From contig NZ_LRRH01000020.1 in the NCBI RefSeq assembly GCF_001646785.1, forward strand, positions 62,001 to 126,000: a DNA stretch of 64,000 nucleotides, written 5' to 3'. Both the position numbers and the translations under genes were made by a program. Below the pieces are notes generated by a model that ran no database searches, was not told where the DNA came from, and was given only the letters and a program-made list of their open reading frames with translations. Shown in pieces: positions 29,871-38,750 of the stretch (the first letter of the stretch is position 1; each line of letters starts with the position of its first letter). The DNA is from Rhodococcus phenolicus (GTDB lineage: Bacteria; Actinomycetota; Actinomycetes; Mycobacteriales; Mycobacteriaceae).

Positions 29871-32117
29871 GTGAGCATCGAACACCAGATCGGCAGCTTC
29901 GCCGATGTCCCGCTGACGGATCCGGCGTCGCCGGCCCCGTCCGCGCCGACCCCGGAGCAGGCCGCCGCGCTCGTCGAATCCGTGGCGACCGCGAACAACT
30001 ACACCGTCGACGACGTGGTGTGGTCGACGCCCGAGGGCATCGACGTCAAGCCCGTCTACACCAAGGCCGACCGCGACGCGGTCGAGGCCGACGGCTACCC
30101 GCTGGCCGGTTACCCGGGCATCGAGCCGTTCGTGCGCGGCCCGTACCCGACCATGTACGTCAACCAGCCGTGGACCATCCGTCAGTACGCCGGATTCTCC
30201 ACCGCCGCCGAATCGAACGCCTTCTACCGCCGCAACCTCGCGTCCGGCCAGAAGGGCCTGTCGGTGGCGTTCGACCTGGCCACGCACCGCGGCTACGACT
30301 CCGATCACCCGCGCGTGCAGGGTGACGTGGGCATGGCCGGTGTCGCGATCGACTCGATCCTCGACATGCGTCAGCTCTTCGACGGCATCGACCTGTCGCA
30401 GGTGTCGGTGTCGATGACGATGAACGGCGCGGTGCTGCCGATTCTCGCGTTGTACGTCGTGGCCGCCGAGGAACAGGGCGTCACCCCCGAGCAGCTGGCC
30501 GGAACCATTCAGAACGACATTCTGAAGGAGTTCATGGTCCGCAACACGTACATCTACCCGCCGAAGCCGTCGATGCGGATCATCTCCGACATCTTCGCGT
30601 ACACGTCGGCGAAGATGCCGCGCTTCAACTCCATCTCGATCTCCGGCTACCACATCCAGGAAGCCGGAGCCACCGCCGACCTCGAGCTCGCCTACACGCT
30701 CGCCGACGGAATCGAGTACATCCGTGCCGGTCTCGACGCCGGCATGGACATCGACAAGTTCGCGCCGCGCCTGTCGTTCTTCTGGGCCATCGGCATGAAC
30801 TTCTACATGGAGATCGCCAAGATGCGGGCCGGGCGCCTCCTGTGGAGCGAACTCGTCGAGAAGTTCGCCCCGAAGTCCGCGAAGTCGAAGTCGCTGCGCA
30901 CCCATTCGCAGACGTCGGGCTGGTCGCTCACCGCGCAGGACGTGTTCAACAACGTGGCGCGCACCTGCGTCGAAGCGATGGCCGCGACCCAGGGCCACAC
31001 CCAGTCGCTGCACACCAACGCGCTCGACGAGGCCCTGGCGCTGCCGACGGACTTCTCCGCGCGCATCGCCCGCAACACCCAGCTGCTGCTCCAGCAGGAG
31101 TCCGGCACGACCCGGCCGATCGACCCGTGGGGTGGTTCCTACTACGTCGAGTGGCTCACCCACGAACTTGCGAACCGGGCCCGCGCCCACATCGCCGAGG
31201 TCGAGGAGGCCGGCGGCATGGCGCAGGCAATCTCCGAGGGCATCCCGAAGCTGCGCATCGAGGAGGCCGCGGCCCGCACCCAGGCGCGCATCGACTCCGG
31301 CCGTCAGCCGGTGATCGGCGTCAACAAGTATCAGGTCGAAGAGGACCAGCAGATCGAGGTTCTCAAGGTCGAGAACTCGAAGGTGCGTGCCGAGCAGATC
31401 GCCAAGCTCGAGAAGCTGCGCGCCGACCGCGACGAGGTGGCCACCCGCGCCGCCCTCGCTGCGCTGACCCGCGCCGCCGCCTCGAGCGAAGGTGGCATGG
31501 AGAACAACCTGCTGGCCCTGGCCATCGATGCCGCGCGTGCGAAGGCCACCGTCGGCGAGATCTCCGACGCGCTCGAAGAGGTCTACGGACGTCACCAGGC
31601 CGAGATCCGCACCATCAGCGGTGTGTACCGGGACGAGGCCGGAAAGGCGGGCAACATCAGCACGGCAACCGAGCTCGTCGAGAAGTTCGAGCAGGCCGAG
31701 GGACGCCGCCCCCGCATCCTGGTCGCGAAGATGGGTCAGGACGGACACGACCGCGGCCAGAAGGTGATCTCCACCGCCTTCGCCGACCTCGGCTTCGACG
31801 TCGACGTGGGACCGCTGTTCCAGACCCCCGAAGAGGTCGCCAACCAGGCGGCCGACAACGACGTGCACGTCATCGGCGTGTCGTCGCTGGCCGCGGGACA
31901 CCTCACGCTGGTGCCCGCGCTTCGGGAGGCGCTCGCGGAGGTGGGTCGGCCCGACATCATGATCGTGGTCGGCGGTGTCATCCCTCCGGGCGACTTCGAC
32001 GAGCTGTACCAGGGCGGCGCCGCGGCGATCTTCCCGCCCGGCACCGTCATCGCCGATGCGGCCGTCGGCCTGCTCGGCAAGCTCTCCGAGCAGCTCGGCC
32101 ACGACGCGGAGGCCTGA
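29871..32117 (+). CDS. mutB: Methylmalonyl-CoA mutase large (alpha) subunit
   Basis: The 748-residue catalytic subunit has the TIM-barrel substrate domain ([21 protein letters not shown] region, [16 protein letters not shown] region) and a C-terminal B12-binding domain with [11 protein letters not shown] near residue 625, containing the Asp-x-His-x-x-Gly cobalt-ligand motif, and [10 protein letters not shown] near 705. It uses adenosylcobalamin to interconvert (R)-methylmalonyl-CoA and succinyl-CoA. GTG at 29871 follows mutA with no gap. MeaB, its GTPase chaperone, begins 5 bases after the stop, giving a compact mutA-mutB-meaB operon. Confidence 0.97.
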   Translation: MSIEHQIGSFADVPLTDPASPAPSAPTPEQAAALVESVATANNYTVDDVVWSTPEGIDVKPVYTKADRDAVEADGYPLAGYPGIEPFVRGPYPTMYVNQPWTIRQYAGFSTAAESNAFYRRNLASGQKGLSVAFDLATHRGYDSDHPRVQGDVGMAGVAIDSILDMRQLFDGIDLSQVSVSMTMNGAVLPILALYVVAAEEQGVTPEQLAGTIQNDILKEFMVRNTYIYPPKPSMRIISDIFAYTSAKMPRFNSISISGYHIQEAGATADLELAYTLADGIEYIRAGLDAGMDIDKFAPRLSFFWAIGMNFYMEIAKMRAGRLLWSELVEKFAPKSAKSKSLRTHSQTSGWSLTAQDVFNNVARTCVEAMAATQGHTQSLHTNALDEALALPTDFSARIARNTQLLLQQESGTTRPIDPWGGSYYVEWLTHELANRARAHIAEVEEAGGMAQAISEGIPKLRIEEAAARTQARIDSGRQPVIGVNKYQVEEDQQIEVLKVENSKVRAEQIAKLEKLRADRDEVATRAALAALTRAAASSEGGMENNLLALAIDAARAKATVGEISDALEEVYGRHQAEIRTISGVYRDEAGKAGNISTATELVEKFEQAEGRRPRILVAKMGQDGHDRGQKVISTAFADLGFDVDVGPLFQTPEEVANQAADNDVHVIGVSSLAAGHLTLVPALREALAEVGRPDIMIVVGGVIPPGDFDELYQGGAAAIFPPGTVIADAAVGLLGKLSEQLGHDAEA

Positions 32118-32122
32118 TCGGA

Positions 32123-33115
32123 ATGGGCCGACCTCCGGTCGATCTCGATGTGCTCGAACAGGACGTGCTCGCCAACCGGCGCGCCGGTCTGGCGAAGGCC
32201 ATCACCCTGGTCGAGTCCACCCGCGACGACCACCGGGAGCAGGCGCAGCAACTGCTGCTGCGCCTGCTCCCCAAGGCGGGCAACGCAATCCGTGTCGGCA
32301 TCACCGGGGTGCCCGGTGTCGGCAAGTCGACCTTCATCGACTCGCTCGGCATGTATCTGCTCGGCAAGGGGCATCGTGTCGCGGTGCTCGCGGTCGATCC
32401 GTCGTCGACCCGCACCGGGGGATCGATCCTCGGGGACAAGACGCGCATGGCGCGGCTGTCGGTCGAACGCGACGCCTACATCCGGCCGTCCCCGACCGCG
32501 GGCACACTCGGCGGTGTCGCCAAGGCCACCCGCGAAACCATGGTGCTGCTCGAGGCCGCCGGTTTCGACGTGATCCTCGTCGAAACCGTCGGTGTCGGCC
32601 AGTCCGAGGTGACGGTCGCGAACATGGTCGACTGCTTCACGTTCCTGACCCTCGCCCGCACCGGGGATCAGCTGCAGGGCATCAAGAAGGGCGTGCTCGA
32701 GCTCGCCGATCTCGTCGCGGTGAACAAGGCGGACGGGAATTTCGAACGCGACGCGCGGGTCGCCGCGCGCGAGCTGTCCGGCGCGATGCGCCTGGTCCAC
32801 CCGCACGACGCGATCTGGAAGCCGCCGGTCATCACGATGAGCGGTCTCGAGGGCAACGGACTGGACACGTTCTGGGACACCGTCCTGAAGCACCGCGAGG
32901 TGCTCACCGAGGCCGGGCAGTTCGAGGAGAACCGGCGCCGCCAGCAGGTCGACTGGACCTGGACGATGGTGCACGACCAGTTGCTGCGGCGCCTCGAGAC
33001 GAACCCGCGGGTCAAGGCGATCCGAGGTGACGTCGAGCGGGGTGTGCGCGACGGGTCGCTGACGGCGGCCCTGGCCGCACAGCAGCTGCTCGCCGCGTTC
33101 GACGGCACCGAATGA
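32123..33115 (+). CDS. meaB: Methylmalonyl-CoA mutase-associated GTPase MeaB
   Basis: The 330-residue P-loop GTPase has GITGVPGVGKST (Walker A, near residue 60), the switch segment ILVETVGVGQSE and the base-specificity motif NKAD. MeaB/ArgK proteins gate adenosylcobalamin loading and protect the mutase from inactivation. ATG at 32123 is 5 bases downstream of mutB, and the TGA overlaps the next ATG (ATGA). A long frame running in from inside mutB was rejected as a chance extension. Confidence 0.95.
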   Translation: MGRPPVDLDVLEQDVLANRRAGLAKAITLVESTRDDHREQAQQLLLRLLPKAGNAIRVGITGVPGVGKSTFIDSLGMYLLGKGHRVAVLAVDPSSTRTGGSILGDKTRMARLSVERDAYIRPSPTAGTLGGVAKATRETMVLLEAAGFDVILVETVGVGQSEVTVANMVDCFTFLTLARTGDQLQGIKKGVLELADLVAVNKADGNFERDARVAARELSGAMRLVHPHDAIWKPPVITMSGLEGNGLDTFWDTVLKHREVLTEAGQFEENRRRQQVDWTWTMVHDQLLRRLETNPRVKAIRGDVERGVRDGSLTAALAAQQLLAAFDGTE

Positions 33116-33834
33116 CCGGACGGCCGACCGCGATCGTTGCTTCCGCGGCGTTCGCGGTCGTCGCCGTCGCGCATCTGATCGCGCAGGCGGCGGCACCGGA
33201 GTCGTCGTTCACCGACATCTCGCAGTGGCTGCTGATGCCGCTGCTCGCGGCCGCGCTGGCCGCCTCGACGCGGCCGCCGCGTACCCGGCTGGTGCGGTTG
33301 GTGCTCGTCGCCCTGGGGTTGTCCTGGCTGGGGGACACCGCTCCCGACCTGTTCGACGGGGACGCGTCGTTCCTGGTGATGGTCGGATTCTTCCTGTGCG
33401 CCCAGGTCGTCTACCTCGTGGCGTTCGTGCCGTACCGGTCGTCGAGCATTCTGTGCACGCGACGCTGGGCGCTGGCGATCCCGGTGGCCGCCGTCGTCGC
33501 GTTGATCGCGGTGTGCGCGCCGGGCGCCGGGACGCTGCTCGTCCCGGTCGTCGTGTACGGCGTGCTGCTCGCGACGACGGCGGTGTCGGCGACGGGCGTG
33601 TCCGCGGTCGTCGCGACCGGTGCGGTGCTGTTCGTCGTCTCCGATGCGTTGATCGCCCTGGGAGCATTCACCGATCTGGCCGTGCCGGGGTTCGCGGTGA
33701 TGTCCACCTACATCGCGGCGCAGGTGCTCATCGCGGTCGGTGCCCGTGCGGTCGCCGAGCCGGGGGATCGCCCGTCAGATCCCGATCAGTTCCTTCGCGA
33801 CGGTCACCGACGCGGGCCCGTCGAGAGCCGGTAG
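33112..33834 (+). CDS. YhhN-family membrane protein (lysoplasmalogenase-like)
   Basis: The 240-residue protein has about eight short hydrophobic segments and the family-typical GLSWLGDTAPDLF and GAVLFVVSDALIAL motifs, each with conserved Asp. YhhN/TMEM86 proteins include lysoplasmalogenases, but the bacterial substrate is uncertain. The ATG overlaps the stop of meaB, so it is the last gene of the mutAB-meaB operon. Its last 60 bases overlap the convergent DUF3558 gene, so its polar C-terminal tail may be poorly conserved or the stop may differ from that of orthologues. Confidence 0.82.
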   Translation: MTGRPTAIVASAAFAVVAVAHLIAQAAAPESSFTDISQWLLMPLLAAALAASTRPPRTRLVRLVLVALGLSWLGDTAPDLFDGDASFLVMVGFFLCAQVVYLVAFVPYRSSSILCTRRWALAIPVAAVVALIAVCAPGAGTLLVPVVVYGVLLATTAVSATGVSAVVATGAVLFVVSDALIALGAFTDLAVPGFAVMSTYIAAQVLIAVGARAVAEPGDRPSDPDQFLRDGHRRGPVESR

Positions 33835-34365
33835 ATCGCCCCAGCGACCACCGGTGACCGTCACAGACACCTCGGGCAGCGTCACGGTGGTCACGGCGAC
33901 GGACGCGACGGCGATCTCCTGCTCCAGGGTGTAGGCGATGCCGCCGGCGCCCTCGATATCGGCGTCGGAGATCACCGTCAGGCCGGAGCCGCCCATCTGA
34001 TCGGCCGAGTACACGACGCCGGTGCCGGGTTCGAGGGTGATCCCGACAGTGCGGATCTCGTCGGGATCGGTCGCGGAATCGGGCGTCTCCCACTGGCAGT
34101 AGGCGCCGTTCTCGCCGGCCTCGCTCGACGGGGCGGCCTCGAGACCGTCGATGTAGTCGGCGACGAACGGTTCGATGTCGGCGCAGCTCGAGAAGCGCGC
34201 GAGGATGTCCTCGTCGAGGGTTCCGGGAGTGAACTCCTCGGCGGAACCCGAGGACGCCGAACCCGAGGGGGTGGAATCGGCGGACGAATCGTCGGAGGAG
34301 CAGGCGGGCAGCAGCAGCGCGCAGGCGAGAGCGACCGGTGCGGCGAGAAGTCGAGTTCGAGTCAC
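33775..34365 (-). CDS. DUF3558 family lipoprotein
   Basis: The 196-residue protein has a lipoprotein signal peptide (lipobox LPAC, Cys near residue 22), a Ser/Asp-rich linker, and a domain with two cysteines (SSCADI and AYCQWE) typical of DUF3558, a family restricted largely to mycolate-producing and related actinobacteria. Function is unknown; it should be anchored on the outer face of the membrane. GTG at 34365 is preceded by a TATACC-like -10 box about 10 bases upstream, suggesting a leaderless transcript. It overlaps the end of the YhhN gene by 60 bases. Confidence 0.8.
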   Translation of the reverse strand: MTRTRLLAAPVALACALLLPACSSDDSSADSTPSGSASSGSAEEFTPGTLDEDILARFSSCADIEPFVADYIDGLEAAPSSEAGENGAYCQWETPDSATDPDEIRTVGITLEPGTGVVYSADQMGGSGLTVISDADIEGAGGIAYTLEQEIAVASVAVTTVTLPEVSVTVTGGRWGDLPALDGPASVTVAKELIGI

Positions 34366-34458
34366 CGGTGCATGGTATAGGTCACCCCGACGCCGGTTGA
34401 TCTTGGTCCCCTTTGCCGGTATTCCTGGGGATCGGTGCAGGTCACGGGGTGCGGCTCC

Positions 34459-35784
34459 TCAGACACCCGCGGCCTGCCCACCCCCTCCGACGCGCTCGTA
34501 GCCGAGGAACGGGCCGAGCGTCGGCACCACCTCGTCCGCGCTCTCGTCGCCTCGGGCCGGGTGGGTGTACAGGACCCGTTCGGGGTCGACCACCGTCACC
34601 CGCAAACCGTCCAGGCGCAGTCGCCGCACGGCTTCGCGCAGCATCCGGTCGGCGACGTCGTTGACCGAGTGGACCCGCCGCAGATCGAGCACGACCAGGT
34701 CGAGCCGATCTGCCGCGTCCTCGTCCGAGAGGGCGCGCAGAACGTGTTCGGCGCCGCTGAACTGCAGGGTGCCCTGCAGGCTGCACACCCGGACCGTATG
34801 ACCCTGCGGACCGCGCAGGGTGCGGTCGCGGCGGATCGCCGAGCGGGCCGGTTCCGGGCCGTCCATGATGTGCAGTCCCATGTCGTCCGACAGGCGGGTG
34901 CACATGCGCACACCGCGCACGCTCGAGCCGTGCGGGTCCAGGCGAGGGGAGAAGGCGCCGATGCCGACCTGCCCGGGAAGGGCCCCGAGAACCCCGCCCG
35001 ACACCCCGCTCTTCGCGGGGATCCCGACGGTCGACATCCAGTCGCCGGCCGCGTCGTACATGCCGCACGTCATCATCACACTGAGCACCTGCCGCACCAC
35101 CGGCCGTGGCACGACGCGCTGTCCGGTGAGCGGCTGAACGCCGCCGTTCGCGAGGGTCGCGGCCATCACGGCGAGGTCGCGCACGGTGACGGTGATCGCG
35201 CACTGCCGGGTGTATCCGCGCACCGTCTCGGCCGGGTCGCCGTCGATCACCGAGTAGCTGCGCAGCATGTTCGCGATCGCCGAATTGCGGTAGGCGGTGC
35301 CCAGTTCCGACTCGAACACCGATTCGTCGACGTCGAGGTCGCGGCCGGCGAACGCGGAGAGCCCGCGCAGGACCCGCTCGACCCGTTCGTCGGTGGTGGC
35401 GGACTCCGGTCCGACGAGCGCGTGGGCGGTCAGGGCGCCGGCGTTGATCATCGGGTTCAGCGGCCGGCCCGAGTCGCTGTCGAGGGACAACTCGTTGAAC
35501 GCCTCACCGCTCGGTTCCACCCCGACGCGGGCGAGCACATGGTCGAGGCCGTGCTCGGCGAGCGCCAGCGCATACACGAACGGCTTTGAGATCGACTGGA
35601 TCGAGAACTCGGCGTCCGCGTCCCCGGCGGAGTACACGACACCGTCGACTGTCGACAGGCACACCGCGACCCGGTCCGGGTCGGCCTGGGCGAGTTCGGG
35701 GATGTAGTCGGCTGTCGACCCGGGGTTGTCGCCGCTGCACGCCTCGACGACCTCGTGCAGATAGTCGGGGATCGGAGACTTCAT
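34459..35784 (-). CDS. glsA: Glutaminase A fused to a STAS domain
   Basis: The 441-residue protein has a serine-dependent glutaminase domain (about residues 1-305) with catalytic Ser64 and Lys67 in QSISKPF, conserved NPMINAGAL and TCGMYDAAGDW. A STAS-like domain (about 320-425) follows, with LDLVVLDLRRVHSVNDVAD. The glutaminase hydrolyses glutamine to glutamate and ammonia in the cytoplasm. STAS domains bind partners or nucleotides, so the fusion suggests regulated activity or localisation. Such fusions are known in actinobacterial glutaminases, where a cNMP-binding domain may also follow; none is present here. The gene is monocistronic, with a terminator-like hairpin upstream belonging to the preceding gene. 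Confidence 0.92.
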   Translation of the reverse strand: MKSPIPDYLHEVVEACSGDNPGSTADYIPELAQADPDRVAVCLSTVDGVVYSAGDADAEFSIQSISKPFVYALALAEHGLDHVLARVGVEPSGEAFNELSLDSDSGRPLNPMINAGALTAHALVGPESATTDERVERVLRGLSAFAGRDLDVDESVFESELGTAYRNSAIANMLRSYSVIDGDPAETVRGYTRQCAITVTVRDLAVMAATLANGGVQPLTGQRVVPRPVVRQVLSVMMTCGMYDAAGDWMSTVGIPAKSGVSGGVLGALPGQVGIGAFSPRLDPHGSSVRGVRMCTRLSDDMGLHIMDGPEPARSAIRRDRTLRGPQGHTVRVCSLQGTLQFSGAEHVLRALSDEDAADRLDLVVLDLRRVHSVNDVADRMLREAVRRLRLDGLRVTVVDPERVLYTHPARGDESADEVVPTLGPFLGYERVGGGGQAAGV

Positions 35785-35818
35785 CGACGGATCCTATCCG
35801 CAGTGCGGCTCCGCCGCC

Positions 35819-35860
35819 GGGGTGCCTTTGTGGCGGCTCCGGGCGCCACAAAGGCACCCC
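35819..35860. terminator. Perfect 17-bp hairpin, palindrome family C copy 2
   Basis: Arms 35819-35835 and 35844-35860 are perfectly complementary, with the core GTGCCTTTGTGGCG and an 8-base loop. The hairpin follows the stop of the TauE/SafE gene on the minus strand and separates it from glsA. The core TTGTGGCG/CGCCACAA is shared with 5755-5778. Confidence 0.8.
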
Positions 35861-35867
35861 GAGGGCG

Positions 35868-36803
35868 TCAGCGCACTTCTTCGCGCAGGGCGGGGGTGAC
35901 CGGTGCCTGCAGAGTGTCGAGCGACCCGGCGGACTCGGCGCGCGTGAGGCGCGAGCGCCGCCACGATACGGACAGCAGCGCGATCCAGCCCGCCGCGATC
36001 AGCAGATACACCAGCATCGCGACGGTGCCGGACACGTCGAAGGACTTGAACAGCTTCTGCGCGTTGGTGATGACGATGATGCCGCCGACCGCGGTGCCGA
36101 GCAGCGTCGCCGGCACCCGGCTGACCAGCCACGCCGCGAGCGGCGCCGCGATCACACCACCGAGGGCCAGGCCCGCGACGACGAGCAGATTGCCCACCGA
36201 CTCGCGGCCGAGACCGATCAGGAAGCCGATGCTCGCCGCGACCGCGACCATGAACTCCGACGCGCTGACCGACCCGATGACGGTGCGCGGCGCGGTCTTG
36301 CCGCGGGAGAGCAGGGTGCTGGTGGTGATCGGTCCCCATCCGCCTCCGCCGCTGGCGTCCACGAACCCGCCGAAGAATCCGAGCGGCGACAGGAACTTCG
36401 CGGTGTGCGGGGACGTGCGGGCGTGCGCGACCGCGGGCGGTCGGACCGAGAACCGCAGTGCCACGTAGACACCGATCGCGAGCAGGATTCCCGCGGTGAC
36501 CGGAGCGGCGGCCTCGGTGGACAGGCTCGACAGCACCGTCGCGCCGAGGAACGCGCCGATCGCGCCGGGCACGCCGAGCTTCGCCACGACCTTCCAGTCG
36601 ATGTTGCGGAACTTCCAGTGCGAGATGCCGGAGGCCAGGGTGGTGCCGACCTCGGCGAGGTGCACCGCCGCGCTGGCGTGAGCCGCACCGACCCCGCTGA
36701 AGATCAGCAGCGTGGTCGCGGTGACACCGAAAGCCATCCCGAGTGCACCGTCGACGAGCTGTGCGCCGATCCCGACGAGGGTGAAGATCAACAGATTGAA
36801 CAA
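35868..36803 (-). CDS. TauE/SafE-family sulfite/organosulfonate exporter
   Basis: The 311-residue protein has about eight hydrophobic segments, with the duplicated family pattern (VGIGAQLVDGALGMAFG near the start and FFGGFVDASGGGGWGP near residue 150). TauE/SafE proteins export sulfite or sulfonates. The TTG at 36803 is supported by GGAG 6 bases upstream on the minus strand; the nearby ATG is out of frame. A Cys-rich leader peptide ends 55 bases upstream, indicating sulfur-responsive control. The function in sulfur-compound efflux fits that control. Confidence 0.85.
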   Translation of the reverse strand: MFNLLIFTLVGIGAQLVDGALGMAFGVTATTLLIFSGVGAAHASAAVHLAEVGTTLASGISHWKFRNIDWKVVAKLGVPGAIGAFLGATVLSSLSTEAAAPVTAGILLAIGVYVALRFSVRPPAVAHARTSPHTAKFLSPLGFFGGFVDASGGGGWGPITTSTLLSRGKTAPRTVIGSVSASEFMVAVAASIGFLIGLGRESVGNLLVVAGLALGGVIAAPLAAWLVSRVPATLLGTAVGGIIVITNAQKLFKSFDVSGTVAMLVYLLIAAGWIALLSVSWRRSRLTRAESAGSLDTLQAPVTPALREEVR

Positions 36804-36844
36804 GGCATGCTCCGACCGCGAACGTGGTTACCGAAGGGGAAGGG

Positions 36845-36860
36845 GAGCGGAGAACCGCTC
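36845..36860 (-). promoter_or_regulatory. Hairpin overlapping the leader-peptide stop codon
   Basis: GAGCGG and CCGCTC form a perfect 6-bp stem with a 4-base loop, and the stem includes the TGA of the Cys-rich leader peptide. CTCC within it could also pair with the GGAG of the exporter gene. Ribosome stalling on the leader's Cys codons would block this stem, so it is a plausible attenuation switch. Confidence 0.45.
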
Positions 36861-36975
36861 AGCAACACACCCGGCAACAACACGCGCCGTCGAAGCAGGC
36901 GCCGCGACGCGTCGGCCAGAACGGCATCAGCGCAAGCACGCTGGCCGGTGCGGCCTCGATGCTCGTCGTCTGCAC
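36859..36975 (-). CDS. Cys-rich leader peptide (38 residues) upstream of the TauE/SafE gene
   Basis: A GTG at 36975 with AAGGA at 9-base spacing opens a 38-codon frame whose last eight residues are ACCCRVCC. Five of its final seven residues are Cys, encoded by a mixture of TGT and TGC. Peptides of this type with terminal Cys runs act as cysteine-availability sensors upstream of sulfur genes in actinobacteria. The stop is 55 bases from the exporter start and lies within a small hairpin. The N-terminal part has no recognisable motif. A metal-binding mini-protein is a less likely alternative. Confidence 0.65.
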   Translation of the reverse strand: MQTTSIEAAPASVLALMPFWPTRRGACFDGACCCRVCC

Positions 36976-37042
36976 GTCTGTCGTCCTTCGTCGGAGAAGT
37001 CGCCGAGGACACGGCGACCGGTCGAGCATAGCCGGATCCCGT

Positions 37043-37080
37043 GCGGGACGACACCTCGGTGCCGCGTCGTGTCGTCCCGC
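37043..37080. terminator. Hairpin after the saccharopine-dehydrogenase-like gene
   Basis: GCGGGACGACAC (37043-37054) is perfectly complementary to GTGTCGTCCCGC (37069-37080). It begins 8 bases after the stop of the minus-strand gene ending at 37088, consistent with an intrinsic-like terminator. It also lies upstream of the Cys leader peptide and would insulate it. Confidence 0.75.
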
Positions 37081-37087
37081 GCGAGTG

Positions 37088-38335
37088 TCAGGGGAGCCGG
37101 CGAGTCGTGATCTCGAAGCCGGCCGCTCGCAACCGATCGGTGAGCACGTCGCCGAAAGCGACCGCGGGGGTGAGCACGCCGCCCCCGGCATGCAGCGCGG
37201 AACCGCCGACGGCCAGCGACAGCGCGGATTCGCCGAGCATCACCGCGGTCGCCTTGTAGCCGGGGTCGCCCTGCGCGGCGAACCGGGTGGTGTAGCGGGC
37301 GCCGGTGGTGGTCGTGGTGTACAGGTCGATGGTGAAGAACCCCCGCTCGCGGGACGATTCCGACGGGCCTTCGCCGGGTGCGGGCAGCACCTTGTCGAGC
37401 AGGAACCGGGTGGGCGGGAACGACAGCCCGAGCACCAGCGCCCCGAGACCCGCCGCGACACCCCCGGCGAGGACCGGCGACACGGGAGACGTGCCGACGC
37501 TCATGACCTCCCGGTATCGGAAGGACTTGCCGTAGTCCCAGCCGGTCAGGGCATTGCTGCGGCGCACGATCCGGGTGTTGTACGACGCCATGACGAACGG
37601 AGCCTTCCAGCCGGACAGTTCCGGGGCGATGGTCTTGCCGTCGACGAGGGCGAGATCGTTCTGCCGGCCGAGCTGCGGTTCCTGCGACACATCGGGGCTG
37701 AGCGAATACGGCCGTGCCGCGACCTTCCGCTGGGCGGGGTCCTTGCGCACCACATCGATCTGATTGCGCAGCGAATCGATGGTGCCGCCGCTGATGCCGC
37801 CCCGGAACGCGGTGACGACCAGCGTGGTGTCGGTGAGCTCACCCGCGTCGTCGGCCTGCGCCGCCCGATACAACGCGTGCACACCCAGATCGGACGGGAT
37901 CGAGTCGAAGCCGCACGAATGCACGATGCGGGCGCCGGTGCGGTGGGCGACCTCGTCGAACCGGTCGATGCTCTCGCGGTGGAACAGAACCTCCCCGGTG
38001 AGGTCCACGTAGTCGGTGCCCGCCTCGGCGCACGCCTGCACCAGCGGCAACCCGAACTTGGCGTAGGGACCGACGGTGGTGAGCACGATTCGGGTCGACG
38101 CGGCCAGCGCGGCCAGGGACTCGGGTCGTCCGGCGTCGGCCTCGACCAGCGGCCAGTCCGCGGCCGCGGCGCCGAGCTCCGCGCGGACCTGCTCGAGGCG
38201 GGTGCGGGACCGCCCGGCCAGGGCGACCTTCAGGCCGGAGGGGAGATGCTCGGCCAGATAGGCGGCGGTGAGCCGGCCGACGAACCCGGTGGCTCCGTAG
38301 ACGACGATGTCGAACTCGCGTGGGGCAGCAGTCAT
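37088..38335 (-). CDS. Saccharopine dehydrogenase-like oxidoreductase
   Basis: The 415-residue protein has an N-terminal Rossmann motif VVYGATGFVGRLTAAYL and the family pattern VLTTVGPYAKFGLPLVQACAEAG, then HSCGFDSIPSDLGV. These are shared with the trans-acting enoyl reductase group of mycobacteria (Rv2449c/Rv2953-like), which reduce polyketide intermediates. No polyketide synthase is adjacent, so the substrate is unknown. A hydrophobic segment near residues 290-310 may associate with the membrane. ATG at 38335 is preferred; GTG at 38344 in the same frame would add three residues. Confidence 0.8.
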   Translation of the reverse strand: MTAAPREFDIVVYGATGFVGRLTAAYLAEHLPSGLKVALAGRSRTRLEQVRAELGAAAADWPLVEADAGRPESLAALAASTRIVLTTVGPYAKFGLPLVQACAEAGTDYVDLTGEVLFHRESIDRFDEVAHRTGARIVHSCGFDSIPSDLGVHALYRAAQADDAGELTDTTLVVTAFRGGISGGTIDSLRNQIDVVRKDPAQRKVAARPYSLSPDVSQEPQLGRQNDLALVDGKTIAPELSGWKAPFVMASYNTRIVRRSNALTGWDYGKSFRYREVMSVGTSPVSPVLAGGVAAGLGALVLGLSFPPTRFLLDKVLPAPGEGPSESSRERGFFTIDLYTTTTTGARYTTRFAAQGDPGYKATAVMLGESALSLAVGGSALHAGGGVLTPAVAFGDVLTDRLRAAGFEITTRRLP

Positions 38336-38345
38336 GCCGCCCACC

Positions 38346-38732
38346 CTACTGTCGGGTAACTCCGGATGCGACGTAACTCACACGACGCAGCCGTCGCCAC
38401 AGGCCCACCCACGAGACCAGGACGCAGACGGCCACGAGCACGCGGACCGGACCGAGCGCGGACTCCGGGTAGACGACCCCGGTCAGATAGTGGTCGATGA
38501 ACCCCGCCGGCGGCAGACCGGCCTCACCGGCACGATGCCGCGCCCAGTTCTCGGCATGCGTGAGCGGGCAGTCGAAACCGACGAGCACCGACGCGAGCCC
38601 CCACGCGACCGCGCACACGTGCAACGCGATCGTGCGCGGCCACCGCCACGCCACGAACCCGCCGAACATGACGTACAGCAGGAAAATCAGGTGGGTGACC
38701 GCGATGCCGTCGGCCAGTACCCGATAAGGCAT
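38346..38732 (-). CDS. DUF2784 family membrane protein
   Basis: The 128-residue protein has about three membrane segments and the DUF2784 signature CPLTHAENWARHRAGE followed by GFIDHYLTGVVYP, with conserved Cys, His and Asp. Function is unknown. It lies 10 bases upstream of the saccharopine-dehydrogenase-like gene on the same strand, so the two may be cotranscribed. The ATG at 38732 begins just before the first membrane segment. Confidence 0.85.
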   Translation of the reverse strand: MPYRVLADGIAVTHLIFLLYVMFGGFVAWRWPRTIALHVCAVAWGLASVLVGFDCPLTHAENWARHRAGEAGLPPAGFIDHYLTGVVYPESALGPVRVLVAVCVLVSWVGLWRRLRRVSYVASGVTRQ

Positions 38733-38750
38733 GGCTCCAGCGTAGGTCGA

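Noticed and set aside
28089-32102. A 1,337-codon open frame antisense to mutA and mutB
   Set aside because: It mirrors the codon structure of two well-supported genes in GC-rich DNA and its translation is a low-complexity Arg/Gly/Asp mix with no recognisable domain.
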